Shown here: in pieces, positions 8,708 through 18,143 of the stretch
How the letters are laid out: each line of letters opens with the position of its first letter
How positions within the stretch are numbered: position 1 is the stretch's first letter
Assembly: GCF_018403265.1 (NCBI RefSeq)
Contig: NZ_BOSI01000001.1
Coordinates: 1 to 64,000, forward strand
DNA: 64,000 nucleotides
Direction of reading: 5' to 3'
DNA from: Paenibacillus sp. J31TS4
GTDB lineage: Bacteria > Bacillota > Bacilli > Paenibacillales > NBRC-103111
Notes under the pieces: model-generated
Told to the model about the DNA's origin: nothing
Seen by the model: only the letters and a program-made list of their open reading frames with translations
Database searches by the model: none
Translations under genes and position numbers: made by a program

Positions 8708-10597
8708 ATGAAACCGGATTTGAGAGAGATTCTGAAGGACACCATTCTGACCGGGGACGGAGCAATGGGGACATACCTATACCAGCTCGGATTCCCGATC
8801 GGCATCTCGTATGAAGAATTCAACCTGGTGAAGCCGGAGGTCATCCTGGATGTGCACCGCCGTTATTACGAAGCGGGCGCGCGTCTAATCGAGACGAACA
8901 CCTTCTCGGCGAACCGGGAGAACCTGTCCAAATACGGACTGGAGAACGAAGTGGGAGCCATTAACCGCGCAGGCGCCGCGCTGGCGAAGCAGGCAGCAGG
9001 ACCAGACGCCTACGTCATGGGAGCGGTCGGTTCGATCCGCGGAAGCCGCCGCCGCCATCTGGAGGCTTCGTTCATCGAGCAGGAGCTGCGCGAGCAGCTG
9101 GACGCGGTGCTGAGCGAGGGCGTGGACGGCATTCTGCTCGAGACCTTTTATGAGCTGGACGAGATGCTGCTCGCGCTGCGTACGGTCCGGGCGATGAGCG
9201 GCCTGCCGGTCATTTGCCAGTTTGCGACGGAAGGCAGCGGCATGACGACCGACGGCGTACCGGTGAGCGAGGCATTCATACGGCTGGAGGAGGCAGGAGC
9301 GGACGTCGTCGGCTTCAACTGCCACAGCGGGCCGAACGGCATTCTACGGGCGCTGGAAAAGCTCGGACCGGCGGAGCGTCTCCCTTACTCGATCTTTCCG
9401 AATGCGGGCCTGCCCGGGTTTATCGACGGCCGGTACACCTATCGCGCGACACCGGAATACTTCGCTCAATCGGCGATCCGGTTCGCGGATCTCGGTGCCC
9501 GCATCGTCGGCGGCTGCTGCGGGACGACGCCGGAGCATATCCAGGCGATCGCGGAGGCGCTTGCCGGCTACCGGCCGGGCGCCAAGGCGGACGCGGCAGA
9601 CGGTCGGGGGGAGCGAATCGAGATTCGTCCTGCCGCAGCCGAGCCCAAGCGGACGCCCGGTGCGGAAGCAACCCGGTCGGTCGTCGATCTGGTGAAAGAG
9701 CGGCATACGGTCATCGTCGAGCTTGACCCGCCCCGCAGCCTGTCGGTGGACAAGTTCATGGAAGGCGCCGAGGCGCTCAAGCAGGCGGGGGCCGATTTCA
9801 TTACCATGGCGGACAACTCGCTCGCCATGACGCGCATGAGCAACGTATCGACCGGGTATCTCGTCAAAGACAAGGTCGGCGTTCCGCCGCTTCTGCACAT
9901 CGCCTGCCGGGACCGCAACTCCATCGGCACCCAGTCCCACTTGATGGGGCTGCATGCGCTCGGTATCAATCACGTGCTGCTGCTGACGGGGGACCCGGCC
10001 AAGTTCGGCGATCTGCCGGGCGCGAGCTCCGTCTACGATCTGACGTCGTTCGACTTGATTCGGATGGCGAAGCAGTTGAACGACGGCGTCTCCTTCTCCG
10101 GCAAGCCGATTAAGCAGAAGGCGAACTTCGTCATCGGGGCCGCGTTTGACCCGAACGTCAAATATATCGAGAAGGCCGTCCAGCGGATGGAGAAAAAAAT
10201 CGCCGCCGGCGCTGACTATTTTATGACCCAGCCGGTCTATGACCCGGCCATGATCGACCGCCTGTACGAGGCTACCAAGCATATCACCGTTCCGATCTTC
10301 CTCGGCTTCATGCCCGTCATCAGCGGACGCAACGCCGAGTTCCTCCACAATGAGGTGCCGGGCATCCGGATCCCGGACGAGGTCCGCGCCCGCATGGCGG
10401 GACTAGAGGGCGAGGAGGGCCGCCGCGTCGGCGTAGAGATCTGCAAGGAACTGCTCGATTACGCGCTGGACAAATTCCATGGCATCTATTTCATGACCCC
10501 GATGCTCCATTACGGGATGACGGCCGAATTGACCCGGTATGTGCGAGAGCGGACGAATCGCCTGGCTCCTCTTGTTCCGGGTTCCAAAATCCATTAG
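8708..10597 (+). CDS. yitJ: bifunctional homocysteine S-methyltransferase / 5,10-methylenetetrahydrofolate reductase (YitJ type)
   Basis: A 629-residue fusion. The N half (~1-300) is a homocysteine methyltransferase barrel (TGDGAMGTYLY near the start) with zinc ligands C205 (FNCHSG) and C270/C271 (GGCCGTT). The C half (~325-620) is an FAD-dependent MetF-like reductase (VELDPPRS, LTGDP, MTQPVYD). ATG 8708 has GCAGGGGGG 8 nt upstream; the frame opens 27 nt earlier without such a site. In Bacillus this gene is controlled by a SAM (S-box) riboswitch. Here the dapF terminator ends only ~25 nt before the start, so no such leader fits. The reductase gene is followed after 26 nt by yicC. Confidence 0.93.
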   Translation: MKPDLREILKDTILTGDGAMGTYLYQLGFPIGISYEEFNLVKPEVILDVHRRYYEAGARLIETNTFSANRENLSKYGLENEVGAINRAGAALAKQAAGPDAYVMGAVGSIRGSRRRHLEASFIEQELREQLDAVLSEGVDGILLETFYELDEMLLALRTVRAMSGLPVICQFATEGSGMTTDGVPVSEAFIRLEEAGADVVGFNCHSGPNGILRALEKLGPAERLPYSIFPNAGLPGFIDGRYTYRATPEYFAQSAIRFADLGARIVGGCCGTTPEHIQAIAEALAGYRPGAKADAADGRGERIEIRPAAAEPKRTPGAEATRSVVDLVKERHTVIVELDPPRSLSVDKFMEGAEALKQAGADFITMADNSLAMTRMSNVSTGYLVKDKVGVPPLLHIACRDRNSIGTQSHLMGLHALGINHVLLLTGDPAKFGDLPGASSVYDLTSFDLIRMAKQLNDGVSFSGKPIKQKANFVIGAAFDPNVKYIEKAVQRMEKKIAAGADYFMTQPVYDPAMIDRLYEATKHITVPIFLGFMPVISGRNAEFLHNEVPGIRIPDEVRARMAGLEGEEGRRVGVEICKELLDYALDKFHGIYFMTPMLHYGMTAELTRYVRERTNRLAPLVPGSKIH

Positions 10598-10623
10598 AAT
10601 AGGGTATTGGATGTGATGGTACC

Positions 10624-11505
10624 ATGATTCGGAGCATGACGGGATTCGGACAAGTATCCCGCCTGACGGAAGGAACGTCGGTTTCCTGGGAGGCCCGCTC
10701 CGTCAACCACCGGTATTTGGACCCGGTGATCCGGCTGCCGAAGGACTGGAGCCACCTCGAAGGAGAGGTCAGGGCCCGCCTGCAGCAGACGGTCAAGCGC
10801 GGGCGGGTTGAGCTCTCCCTAGCGGTGGACGAGCTGCAGCAGGCCCCGAGCGAGCCCGAGATTAACTGGGCGCTCGCAGAGGGATACCTGCACGCCGCGC
10901 GGACCGTTTCCGAGCGGTTGAACGTCAGGGGCGAGCCGTCCTTGACCGAGCTTCTCGCGATCCCGGGCCTGCTGACGCTCCGTCAGCCGTACAAGGACCG
11001 GGCCGCCGTGGAGGCGGCCGCTCTCCAGGCGCTGGACGAGCTGCTGGAAAGGCTGTCGGGCATGAGGGAGACGGAGGGCCGTCATCTGCATGCGGAGCTG
11101 CTCTCCCGTCTCGGGACGGTTCAGAGCCTTCACGGCAAGCTGCTCGCTTTTGCTCCTGCCGTGGTGGAGGAGTATCGCAGCCGTCTGGAGAACCGGCTCT
11201 CCCGTCTATTGGAAGACGAGAGACTGCCTGACGAGCAGCGCCTCGCCCAAGAGGTGGCCATTCTGGCTGACCGCTGCGACATAACCGAAGAGTTGACGAG
11301 GCTGACCAGCCATTTTACTCAATTTTCCCTCTATCTCGACGAGAAGGAGCCTGCCGGCCGGAGGCTGGATTTTCTTCTGCAGGAAATGAACCGCGAAGCG
11401 AACACGATCGGATCCAAGTCTGGTTCTTCCGACATCGCCCGTTTGGTCGTCGAAATGAAAGCCGAGCTCGAAAAGCTGAGAGAACAGGTGCAGAACGTAG
11501 AATAA
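10624..11505 (+). CDS. yicC: YicC/YloC-family endoribonuclease
   Basis: A 293-residue protein of the YicC family, opening with the typical MIRSMTGFGQ and carrying the N-terminal motif WEARSVNHRYLD. The C-terminal DUF1732 part has LDFLLQEMNREANTIGSKS, the conserved signature. The family has been reported to act as endoribonucleases involved in RNA turnover. It lies directly before remA and gmk, as in Bacillus (yloC-remA-gmk-rpoZ). The length is normal. Confidence 0.92.
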   Translation: MIRSMTGFGQVSRLTEGTSVSWEARSVNHRYLDPVIRLPKDWSHLEGEVRARLQQTVKRGRVELSLAVDELQQAPSEPEINWALAEGYLHAARTVSERLNVRGEPSLTELLAIPGLLTLRQPYKDRAAVEAAALQALDELLERLSGMRETEGRHLHAELLSRLGTVQSLHGKLLAFAPAVVEEYRSRLENRLSRLLEDERLPDEQRLAQEVAILADRCDITEELTRLTSHFTQFSLYLDEKEPAGRRLDFLLQEMNREANTIGSKSGSSDIARLVVEMKAELEKLREQVQNVE

Positions 11506-11596
11506 AAGAGTCCGCCGCCGCTCTCGCCCAGTATGAGGCTCCCCGGAAACGGCAAAACTAGAGCAATGCCTATGAAACCCTTTTAGGAGGAACAGA

Positions 11597-11857
11597 ATGG
11601 CTATCAAACTAATCAACATCGGATTCGGAAACATCGTATCCGCCAATCGCATCATTTCGATCGTGAGTCCGGAATCCGCGCCGATCAAGCGGATCATCCA
11701 GGAGGCGAGGGACCGCCATATGCTGATCGACGCCACGTACGGCCGTCGCACCAGGGCGGTCATTATTACGGATAGCGATCATGTCATTCTGTCCGCCGTC
11801 CAACCGGAAACCGTAGCGCATAGGCTATCGAACAAGGAAGATGATCATGTCGAATAA
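11597..11857 (+). CDS. remA: RemA, extracellular matrix / DNA-binding regulator (DUF370)
   Basis: An 86-residue DUF370 protein ([14 protein letters not shown]...). RemA activates biofilm matrix and osmoprotection genes in B. subtilis by binding DNA as a ring-shaped oligomer. Ribosome site AGGAGGAA precedes ATG 11597. Its 3' end overlaps the start of gmk by 11 nt, indicating translational coupling. The family motif [12 protein letters not shown] is intact. Confidence 0.95.
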   Translation: MAIKLINIGFGNIVSANRIISIVSPESAPIKRIIQEARDRHMLIDATYGRRTRAVIITDSDHVILSAVQPETVAHRLSNKEDDHVE

Positions 11858-12491
11858 CAAGTGGCTCTCCAACGAAGAGGACAAAGGTATCCTGATCGTG
11901 CTGTCCGGCCCCTCGGGCGTCGGCAAAGGCACGGTCTGTACCGCGCTGCGCAGCCGGGCGAGAGAGCTCGTCTACTCGGTATCGGCGACGACCCGCGCTC
12001 CTCGAGAAGGAGAAGTGGACGGACTGAATTACTTTTTCAAGACGAGAGAGCAGTTCTTGGCGATGATCGAGCAGGACGAGCTGCTGGAATGGGCCGAATA
12101 TGTAGGCAATTACTACGGCACCCCCAAAGAATTCGTCAAGCAGACGCTTGACGGCGGCAAGGACGTCATTCTCGAGATCGAGGTGCAGGGCGCGCTGAAG
12201 GTAAGGGACCAGTTCCCGGAAGGCATCTTCATCTTCCTATTGCCCCCGTCTCTCGACGAGCTCGAGAACCGGATCGTCAACCGGGGAACGGAGTCCGACG
12301 AGACGATCCGCCAGCGGATGGAAGCGGCTCTCTATGAAATCAACCTGCTCGAGCATTACGACTACGCCATCGTCAACGATCAGGTCGAGGCGGCCTGCAA
12401 TCGGATCGAGGCGATTCTGCTCGCCGAGCACTGCAAGCGGGACCGGTTCCTGCCCAAGATCAAAAAATGGATAGAAGAGGTGAGTGAATAA
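11847..12491 (+). CDS. gmk: guanylate kinase
   Basis: A 214-residue kinase that converts GMP to GDP. P-loop GPSGVGKGT is near residues 20-28; GMP-binding residues are in [14 protein letters not shown]. Two in-frame ATGs exist (11841 and 11847). The second is preferred because AAGGAAG (11834-11840) ends 6 nt before it and abuts the first. It overlaps remA upstream, and its stop codon shares bases with the rpoZ ATG. Confidence 0.95.
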   Translation: MSNNKWLSNEEDKGILIVLSGPSGVGKGTVCTALRSRARELVYSVSATTRAPREGEVDGLNYFFKTREQFLAMIEQDELLEWAEYVGNYYGTPKEFVKQTLDGGKDVILEIEVQGALKVRDQFPEGIFIFLLPPSLDELENRIVNRGTESDETIRQRMEAALYEINLLEHYDYAIVNDQVEAACNRIEAILLAEHCKRDRFLPKIKKWIEEVSE

Positions 12492-12712
12492 TGCTATATC
12501 CCTCCATTGATAAACTCCTCACGAAGGTAGACAGCAAGTATTCTCTCGTCGTAGCGGCCGCGAAGCGGGCAAGAGCGCTCCGCGAGGGGACCGAATCGAT
12601 GCTGGCCGAGCCGAAATCCCATAAGCAGGTCGGCATCGCGCTGGAAGAGCTGTACGGCGATTACATCCACTACGAGAAGATCCAGCCAAAGACAGAGACA
12701 GAGACAGAATAA
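12491..12712 (+). CDS. rpoZ: RNA polymerase omega subunit
   Basis: A 73-residue omega subunit ([20 protein letters not shown]...). It has the family's N-terminal helix and the conserved [13 protein letters not shown]. Its ATG overlaps the gmk stop (TAATG), so it is translationally coupled. A small terminator follows. The acidic Thr/Glu tail is typical variation. Confidence 0.93.
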   Translation: MLYPSIDKLLTKVDSKYSLVVAAAKRARALREGTESMLAEPKSHKQVGIALEELYGDYIHYEKIQPKTETETE

Positions 12713-12737
12713 CGGCCGCTCAGCCACCTTCTTCCCG

Positions 12738-12764
12738 ACAACCCTTGCGGTTGTTATTTTTTTC
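12738..12764 (+). terminator. terminator after rpoZ
   Basis: A short stem ACAACC/GGTTGT (12738-12743 and 12749-12754) is followed by TATTTTTTT. The stem is short, so termination may be partial. Confidence 0.6.
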
Positions 12765-12817
12765 TGTTCGGACAGCGCCGGCAGCCGCCGGCTTTACGAA
12801 ACGAGGGAGTGGAGACT

Positions 12818-14038
12818 ATGACGATTAAGGGAAAGTCGATTCTGCTGGGAGTGTCCGGGGGCATCGCAGCCTACAAGGCCGCGGCCGTCTGCAGCAAGCT
12901 GGCGCAGGCCGGCGCCAAGGTGAATGTCATCATGACGGAGTCGGCGACGAAATTCCTCGCCCCGCTGACGCTGCAGACGCTGTCGCGCAACCGGGTAGTC
13001 ACCGATACGTTTGACGAGCAGGACCCGGCGGTCGTCTCTCACATCGACCTGGCCGATCATGCCGATCTGGTGCTGATCGCGCCGGCGACCGCCAACGTGA
13101 TCGCCAAGCTCGCCCACGGGCTGGCGGACGATATGCTCAGCACGACGCTGCTCGCCACGACGGCGCCGATCCTCGTCGCCCCGGCGATGAACGTGCATAT
13201 GTACGCCCATCCTGCCGTCCAGGCGAACATGGACCTGCTGCGCCGAAGAGGGGTCAGGTTCCTCGAGCCGGGTGAAGGCCAGCTCGCCTGCGGCTATGTC
13301 GGCAAGGGACGCCTGATGGAGCCTGAGGAGATCGTCGCGGCTGTGCAGGCGTTCTTCACGCCGGATCGGACGCTGCAGGGCAAGCGGGTGCTCGTGACGG
13401 CCGGCGGCACCATCGAACGGTTGGACCCCGTCCGTTATTTGACGAACGATTCATCGGGCAAGATGGGGTATGCACTGGCGGAAGAGGCCCGGGCAATGGG
13501 AGCCGAAGTAGTGCTCGTCAGCGGGCCGTCGGCGCTCCCGGTGCCGGCTGGCGTCGAGCTGGTCCCGGTGCAGTCCGCCGAGGATATGAAGACGGCCGTG
13601 CTGGACCGGCTGCCCGCGCTCGACCTCGTCATCAAGGCGGCCGCCGTTGCCGATTACCGGCCTGAGGTTACGGCCGACCAAAAGATCAAGAAAAAGGACG
13701 AGGTGCTGACGCTGCGGCTCGTCAAAAATCCGGACATCCTTCAGATGGTCGGCGAGCGCAAGCAACCGGGACAGCTCGTCATCGGCTTTGCGGCCGAGAC
13801 GGAGAACGTCGCCGGCTATGCGATGGACAAGCTGGTGCGCAAAAACTGCGACCTGCTGGTCGCCAACGACGTCTCCAAGGACGACGCAGGCTTCGGCACT
13901 GATACGAATATCGTTACCATCTTCGATAAGAACGGGGTCGTCGAGGAACTCCCGGTGCTGGCCAAGCAGGAGGTCGCCCGGAGGATTCTCAAGCTGGCCG
14001 CTTCCCGGATGTCCCAGCCGGGAGGAGGCACGAGCTGA
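12818..14038 (+). CDS. coaBC: bifunctional phosphopantothenoylcysteine decarboxylase / phosphopantothenate-cysteine ligase
   Basis: A 406-residue CoA synthesis enzyme. The FMN-dependent CoaC half (~1-180) has GVSGGIAAYKAA and the PAMNVHMY motif. The CTP-using CoaB half (~190-395) has TAGGTIERLDPVRYLTNDSSGKMG and KKDE. ATG 12818 is preferred to GTG 12809 because GAGGGAG (12803-12809) overlaps the GTG and is 8 nt from the ATG. Its stop overlaps the priA start (TGATG). Confidence 0.95.
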   Translation: MTIKGKSILLGVSGGIAAYKAAAVCSKLAQAGAKVNVIMTESATKFLAPLTLQTLSRNRVVTDTFDEQDPAVVSHIDLADHADLVLIAPATANVIAKLAHGLADDMLSTTLLATTAPILVAPAMNVHMYAHPAVQANMDLLRRRGVRFLEPGEGQLACGYVGKGRLMEPEEIVAAVQAFFTPDRTLQGKRVLVTAGGTIERLDPVRYLTNDSSGKMGYALAEEARAMGAEVVLVSGPSALPVPAGVELVPVQSAEDMKTAVLDRLPALDLVIKAAAVADYRPEVTADQKIKKKDEVLTLRLVKNPDILQMVGERKQPGQLVIGFAAETENVAGYAMDKLVRKNCDLLVANDVSKDDAGFGTDTNIVTIFDKNGVVEELPVLAKQEVARRILKLAASRMSQPGGGTS

Positions 14039-16551
14039 TGTATGCCAAGGTGATCGTCGATGTGCCGGCTAAGCAGACGGACCGCCCGTTCGATTACCGG
14101 GTGCCTGCCGAGCTCGCGCCATGGGTCGCCGTCGGCAGCCGGGTAGGGGTCCCCTTCGGCAGCCGGGTGCTTCAGGGGTTTGTGGTTGGGCTGGTCGACC
14201 GGCCGGACGTGCCCGACGTCCGGAAGCTGAAGGACATCGGCTCCGTGCTCGATTCGCATCCGCCGCTGACGGAGGAGCTCGTGGAGCTGGCCCGCTGGAT
14301 GAGCCGCTCCTATCTGTGCCGCGAGATCACCGCGCTGCAGGCGATGGTGCCGGGTGCGCTCAAGGCCAAATACGAACGGCTGGTCAGCGTTGCCGAGCAT
14401 CGGCCGGAGGAGCTGGCGTTCCTCGTGCCCGAGCAGCTCGAGGCGGTCCGCTGGGTGCAGGCGAAAGGCTCTGTGAAGCTCGACGACCTGGTCGCGAGGT
14501 ACCCGGCGCTCAGCGGCTGGATCAAGGAACAGACGGCAGGCGGCCTCTTCCGCGAGACTAAAGCGATCCATGACCGGCTTCGCGTGAAGACGAGGCTGAC
14601 CGTGTTCGTCGAGAAGGAGCCGGAGGAGCTGCGCCTGGCGGCCGAGGAGCTGCCTGTGAATGCGAAGCGGCAGAAGGAAGTGCTCGCCTATCTCGCCGAT
14701 CACAGCGAGCCCGTCGGGCTGGCCGAGCTGTGCGAGCAGCTCGGTACGGGCGCCGGAACGGTCAAGAGCCTGGCGGAAAAAGGCTGGCTCGCTATCCGCG
14801 AGGAGGAAGTGCTGCGCGATCCGTACGCCGGCCGCTCGTTCAAGCGGACCGAGCCGATGGCGCTTACGCCTGAGCAGCAGCTAGCCTATACGCCGATCGC
14901 GGAGGCGATCGACCGGGCCCGGCACGAGGTTTTCCTGCTGCGGGGGGTGACCGGAAGCGGCAAGACGGAGGTCTATCTGCAGGCGATCCAGCGCTGTCTG
15001 GATCTGGGGAAGGAAGCGATCGTGCTCGTTCCCGAGATCTCGCTGACGCCGCAGATGGTGGAGCGGTTCAAAGGCCGGTTCGGCGAGCGGGTGGCGGTGC
15101 TGCACAGCCGCCTGTCCCAGGGCGAGCGGTACGACGAATGGCGCAAAATCGCTTCGGGCCAGGTCAGCGTCGCCATCGGGGCACGTTCCGCGGTATTCGC
15201 TCCATTCGCCTCCCTTGGACTGATTATTCTTGACGAAGAGCACGAGACCAGCTACAAGCAGGAGGACGCTCCCAAATACCACGCGCGGGATGTCGCCATC
15301 CGGCGCGCGCAGTCGTTCGGGGCTGCCGTCGTACTGGGCTCCGCGACGCCTTCGCTCGAAAGCTATGCCCGCGCCTCCGGGGAGACGGCCTGGCAAGCCG
15401 GTCCGTCGGGCGAGGAGGACGCCTTCCGGCGCCCGTTCACTCTGCTGACGATGGACAGCCGGGTCGAGGGGCGCCCGCTGCCTCCCGTCCGGATCGTGGA
15501 TATGCGGGAGGAGCTGAAGGAAGGGAATCGGTCGATGTTCAGCCGGCCGCTTCACCAGGCGATCGAGGATCGGCTCGAGCGGAAGGAGCAGACCGTCCTG
15601 CTCTTGAACCGCCGCGGCTACTCGACGTTCGTCATGTGCCGGACGTGCGGTTATACGCTGACGTGCGAGCACTGCGACATTTCGCTGACCTATCATCAGA
15701 ACTCCCGGACGGTGCGCTGCCACTACTGCGGCTACGCCGAGCGGCAGCCCGAGCTCTGTCCGAGCTGCGGAAGCGAGCATATCCGCTACTTCGGCACGGG
15801 GACGCAGCGGGTGGAGGAAGAGCTGGCCAAGCTGTTCCCCGGCATCCGGGTCATCCGGATGGACGTCGACACGACGTCGGAGAAGGGGGCCCACGAGAAG
15901 CTGCTTGGCCAGTTCCGCGACCGGCAGGCGGATGTGCTGCTGGGCACGCAGATGGTGGCCAAGGGGCTCGACTTCCCGCTCGTGACGCTGGTCGGCGTTA
16001 TTGCTGCGGATACCGTTCTGAACCTACCCGATTTTCGGGCCGGGGAGCGGACGTTCCAGCTGCTGACCCAAGTGGCGGGCCGGGCGGGCCGGCACGAGCT
16101 GCCGGGCGAGGTGTTCGTACAGACGTATACGCCGGAGCATTACAGCGTACAGTGCGCGAGCCGGCACGACTACCTGGCGTTCGTTGGGACCGAGCTCGAG
16201 ACGCGCGGCATGCACGGCTACCCGCCGTACTGTCGGCTCATTCTCGTGACCTTTGCCCATGAGCAGGTGCCGCTCTTGGTTCGGACCGCCGAAGGCTTCG
16301 CGAGCCGGCTCAAGGAACGGGCGGCCGCGAGCCGCGGGCTTCAAGGCGCGGCTGCGATGGAAGTGCTCGGGCCCGTCGCCTCGCCCATCTCCCGGATCAA
16401 AGATAGATATCGGTTTCAATGCATGATAAAATATCGGGGAGACGCCCGCGTGACCGATTGGATCCGTGAGGCAGCCGCGGCTTACGACGATTTGGTCCGC
16501 AAGGAGAACATGCAGATCAGCATTGACGTCGATCCGCAGCTGCTCATGTAG
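14038..16551 (+). CDS. priA: primosomal protein N' (replication restart helicase PriA)
   Basis: An 837-residue PriA. The N-terminal 3'-DNA-binding domain (~1-100) and winged helix precede the helicase core, with Walker A GVTGSGKTEVYL, DEEH box and SATPS. A zinc-binding insertion has paired Cys motifs (CRTCGYTLTCEHC and CHYCGYAERQPELCPSC), then the C-terminal helicase domain with QMVAKGLDFP and AGRAGR. It reloads the replicative helicase at stalled forks. It is translationally coupled to coaBC, the usual Firmicute arrangement. Confidence 0.96.
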   Translation: MYAKVIVDVPAKQTDRPFDYRVPAELAPWVAVGSRVGVPFGSRVLQGFVVGLVDRPDVPDVRKLKDIGSVLDSHPPLTEELVELARWMSRSYLCREITALQAMVPGALKAKYERLVSVAEHRPEELAFLVPEQLEAVRWVQAKGSVKLDDLVARYPALSGWIKEQTAGGLFRETKAIHDRLRVKTRLTVFVEKEPEELRLAAEELPVNAKRQKEVLAYLADHSEPVGLAELCEQLGTGAGTVKSLAEKGWLAIREEEVLRDPYAGRSFKRTEPMALTPEQQLAYTPIAEAIDRARHEVFLLRGVTGSGKTEVYLQAIQRCLDLGKEAIVLVPEISLTPQMVERFKGRFGERVAVLHSRLSQGERYDEWRKIASGQVSVAIGARSAVFAPFASLGLIILDEEHETSYKQEDAPKYHARDVAIRRAQSFGAAVVLGSATPSLESYARASGETAWQAGPSGEEDAFRRPFTLLTMDSRVEGRPLPPVRIVDMREELKEGNRSMFSRPLHQAIEDRLERKEQTVLLLNRRGYSTFVMCRTCGYTLTCEHCDISLTYHQNSRTVRCHYCGYAERQPELCPSCGSEHIRYFGTGTQRVEEELAKLFPGIRVIRMDVDTTSEKGAHEKLLGQFRDRQADVLLGTQMVAKGLDFPLVTLVGVIAADTVLNLPDFRAGERTFQLLTQVAGRAGRHELPGEVFVQTYTPEHYSVQCASRHDYLAFVGTELETRGMHGYPPYCRLILVTFAHEQVPLLVRTAEGFASRLKERAAASRGLQGAAAMEVLGPVASPISRIKDRYRFQCMIKYRGDARVTDWIREAAAAYDDLVRKENMQISIDVDPQLLM

Positions 16552-16690
16552 CGGAGACGGCCTATCCTTTTCCCGCAAAGAGGGTCCATAGAAGAGGAGC
16601 TTAAACCGACAGGAAGAACGCCGTCCCGGGAACGCTCTCCCGACCGGCTGTCATATATAGAAGGAAACCACTTAAGGAAGGTGCTTACTT

Positions 16691-17167
16691 ATGGCATTGC
16701 GCATCATTGTGAAAGACCCCGATCCGGTTCTCCGCCAGGTCTGCAAGCCCGTACCCAAAATTACGCCGAACATCCACAAGCTGCTTGACGACATGGCGCA
16801 GACGATGTACGACGCACAGGGCGTCGGACTCGCCGCTCCGCAGGTCGGCATTCTGAAGCGGGTGATCGTCATGGACGTAGGCGACGACAACGGACTCATC
16901 GAGCTGATTAACCCGGAGATCGTCAGCAAGGAAGGCGAGCAGCTCGGACCCGAAGGCTGCCTCAGCATCCCGGGCCTAAGCGGCGACGTACGGCGCGCCA
17001 ACAAAGTGACCGTCAAGGGACTCAACCGGAATGGCGAAGAAATCACGATAACCGGAGAGGAACTGTTGGCGCGCTGCATCCAGCACGAGGTGGATCATCT
17101 GAACGGCGTCCTCTTCACGGATCTGGCCTCCAAGGTCTATCCGAACGAAGCCGAGCCGGAGGAGTGA
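16691..17167 (+). CDS. def: peptide deformylase
   Basis: A 158-residue metalloenzyme that removes the formyl group from nascent proteins. All three motifs are present: [13 protein letters not shown] (metal ligand C90) and QHEVDH (H132, H136, catalytic Glu between). Ribosome site AAGGAAGG lies at ~16674. The 139-bp gap before it contains a weak TATATA but no certain promoter. fmt follows after 4 nt. Confidence 0.96.
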   Translation: MALRIIVKDPDPVLRQVCKPVPKITPNIHKLLDDMAQTMYDAQGVGLAAPQVGILKRVIVMDVGDDNGLIELINPEIVSKEGEQLGPEGCLSIPGLSGDVRRANKVTVKGLNRNGEEITITGEELLARCIQHEVDHLNGVLFTDLASKVYPNEAEPEE

Positions 17168-17171
17168 TCCT

Positions 17172-18143
17172 GTGAACATCGTATTCATGGGGACGCCGGA
17201 CTTCGCCGTCCCCGTTCTCGAGATGCTGCTGCAGGAGGGGTACCCGGTAACCGCAGTCGTTTCCCAGCCTGACCGTCCCAAAGGCCGTAAAAAGGTGCTG
17301 ACCCCGCCGCCCGTGAAGGAAGCGGCGCTCCGGCACGGCCTGCCGGTGCTGCAGCCCGAGCGCATCCGCCGTTCCGAGGCGGTGGAAGCGATAGCCGGGC
17401 TTCAGCCCGATCTGATCGTCACAGCGGCCTACGGGCAGATCGTGCCGAAGGCGATTCTCGAGCTGCCGAAGCACGGCTGTATCAACGTGCACGCCTCACT
17501 GCTGCCCAAGTATCGCGGCGGCGCTCCGATTCAGCATGCCATTCTGAACGGAGAGGCGGTCACCGGCGTCACCATCATGTACATGGCGGAGGGGCTCGAT
17601 ACCGGCGATATGCTCGCCAAGGTTGAGGTGCCGATTACCGACGAGGACACCGGAGGCACGCTGTTCGACAAGCTGAGCGAGGCGGGCGCCGACCTGCTGC
17701 GCCGCACGCTTCCCGACCTGCTGGTCGGGAAGCTGACGGCAGTGCCGCAGGCGCACGAAGAAGCGACACTCGCGCCGAATATCAAGCGCGAGGACGAGTG
17801 GATCCGGTGGGAGCGCCCCGCTATGGAGCTGTTCAACCAGATTCGCGGGCTCAATCCGCATCCTGGCGCCTTCACGACGTGGAACGGCGATGTGCTCAAA
17901 ATCTGGGCCGCCCGGAAGCCGAAGCCGGCTTCCGTCCCGCAGGGAGCCGTTCCGGGTACAGTCATTGGCACGGGCGACGACTACATCGAGGTCGCTACGG
18001 GCGACGGCGCTCTCCGCGTGACCGAGCTTCAGCCGGCGGGCAAGAAGGCGATGAGCGCCGCCCAGCTGCTGCGCGGGACAAGCGTGCCGGCGGGCACCGT
18101 GCTCGGCGAGCGGGCGGACGCCGGAACGGACGGCCGCCGATGA
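17172..18143 (+). CDS. fmt: methionyl-tRNA formyltransferase
   Basis: A 323-residue enzyme that formylates initiator Met-tRNA. It starts at a GTG (MNIVFMGTPDFAVP) 4 nt after def. The formyl-THF-binding signature HASLLPKYRGGAPIQ, with catalytic His and Asn region, and GDML are present. The C-terminal OB-like domain (~205-310) binds tRNA. Its last bases overlap the rsmB start, so def-fmt-rsmB form a coupled unit. Confidence 0.96.
   Translation: MNIVFMGTPDFAVPVLEMLLQEGYPVTAVVSQPDRPKGRKKVLTPPPVKEAALRHGLPVLQPERIRRSEAVEAIAGLQPDLIVTAAYGQIVPKAILELPKHGCINVHASLLPKYRGGAPIQHAILNGEAVTGVTIMYMAEGLDTGDMLAKVEVPITDEDTGGTLFDKLSEAGADLLRRTLPDLLVGKLTAVPQAHEEATLAPNIKREDEWIRWERPAMELFNQIRGLNPHPGAFTTWNGDVLKIWAARKPKPASVPQGAVPGTVIGTGDDYIEVATGDGALRVTELQPAGKKAMSAAQLLRGTSVPAGTVLGERADAGTDGRR

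Noticed and set aside
17798-18139. N-terminal extension of rsmB and similar long frames upstream of recG, fabG, dapF and ftsY
   Set aside because: They lie inside or just after other genes, lack ribosome sites and do not look like the families.
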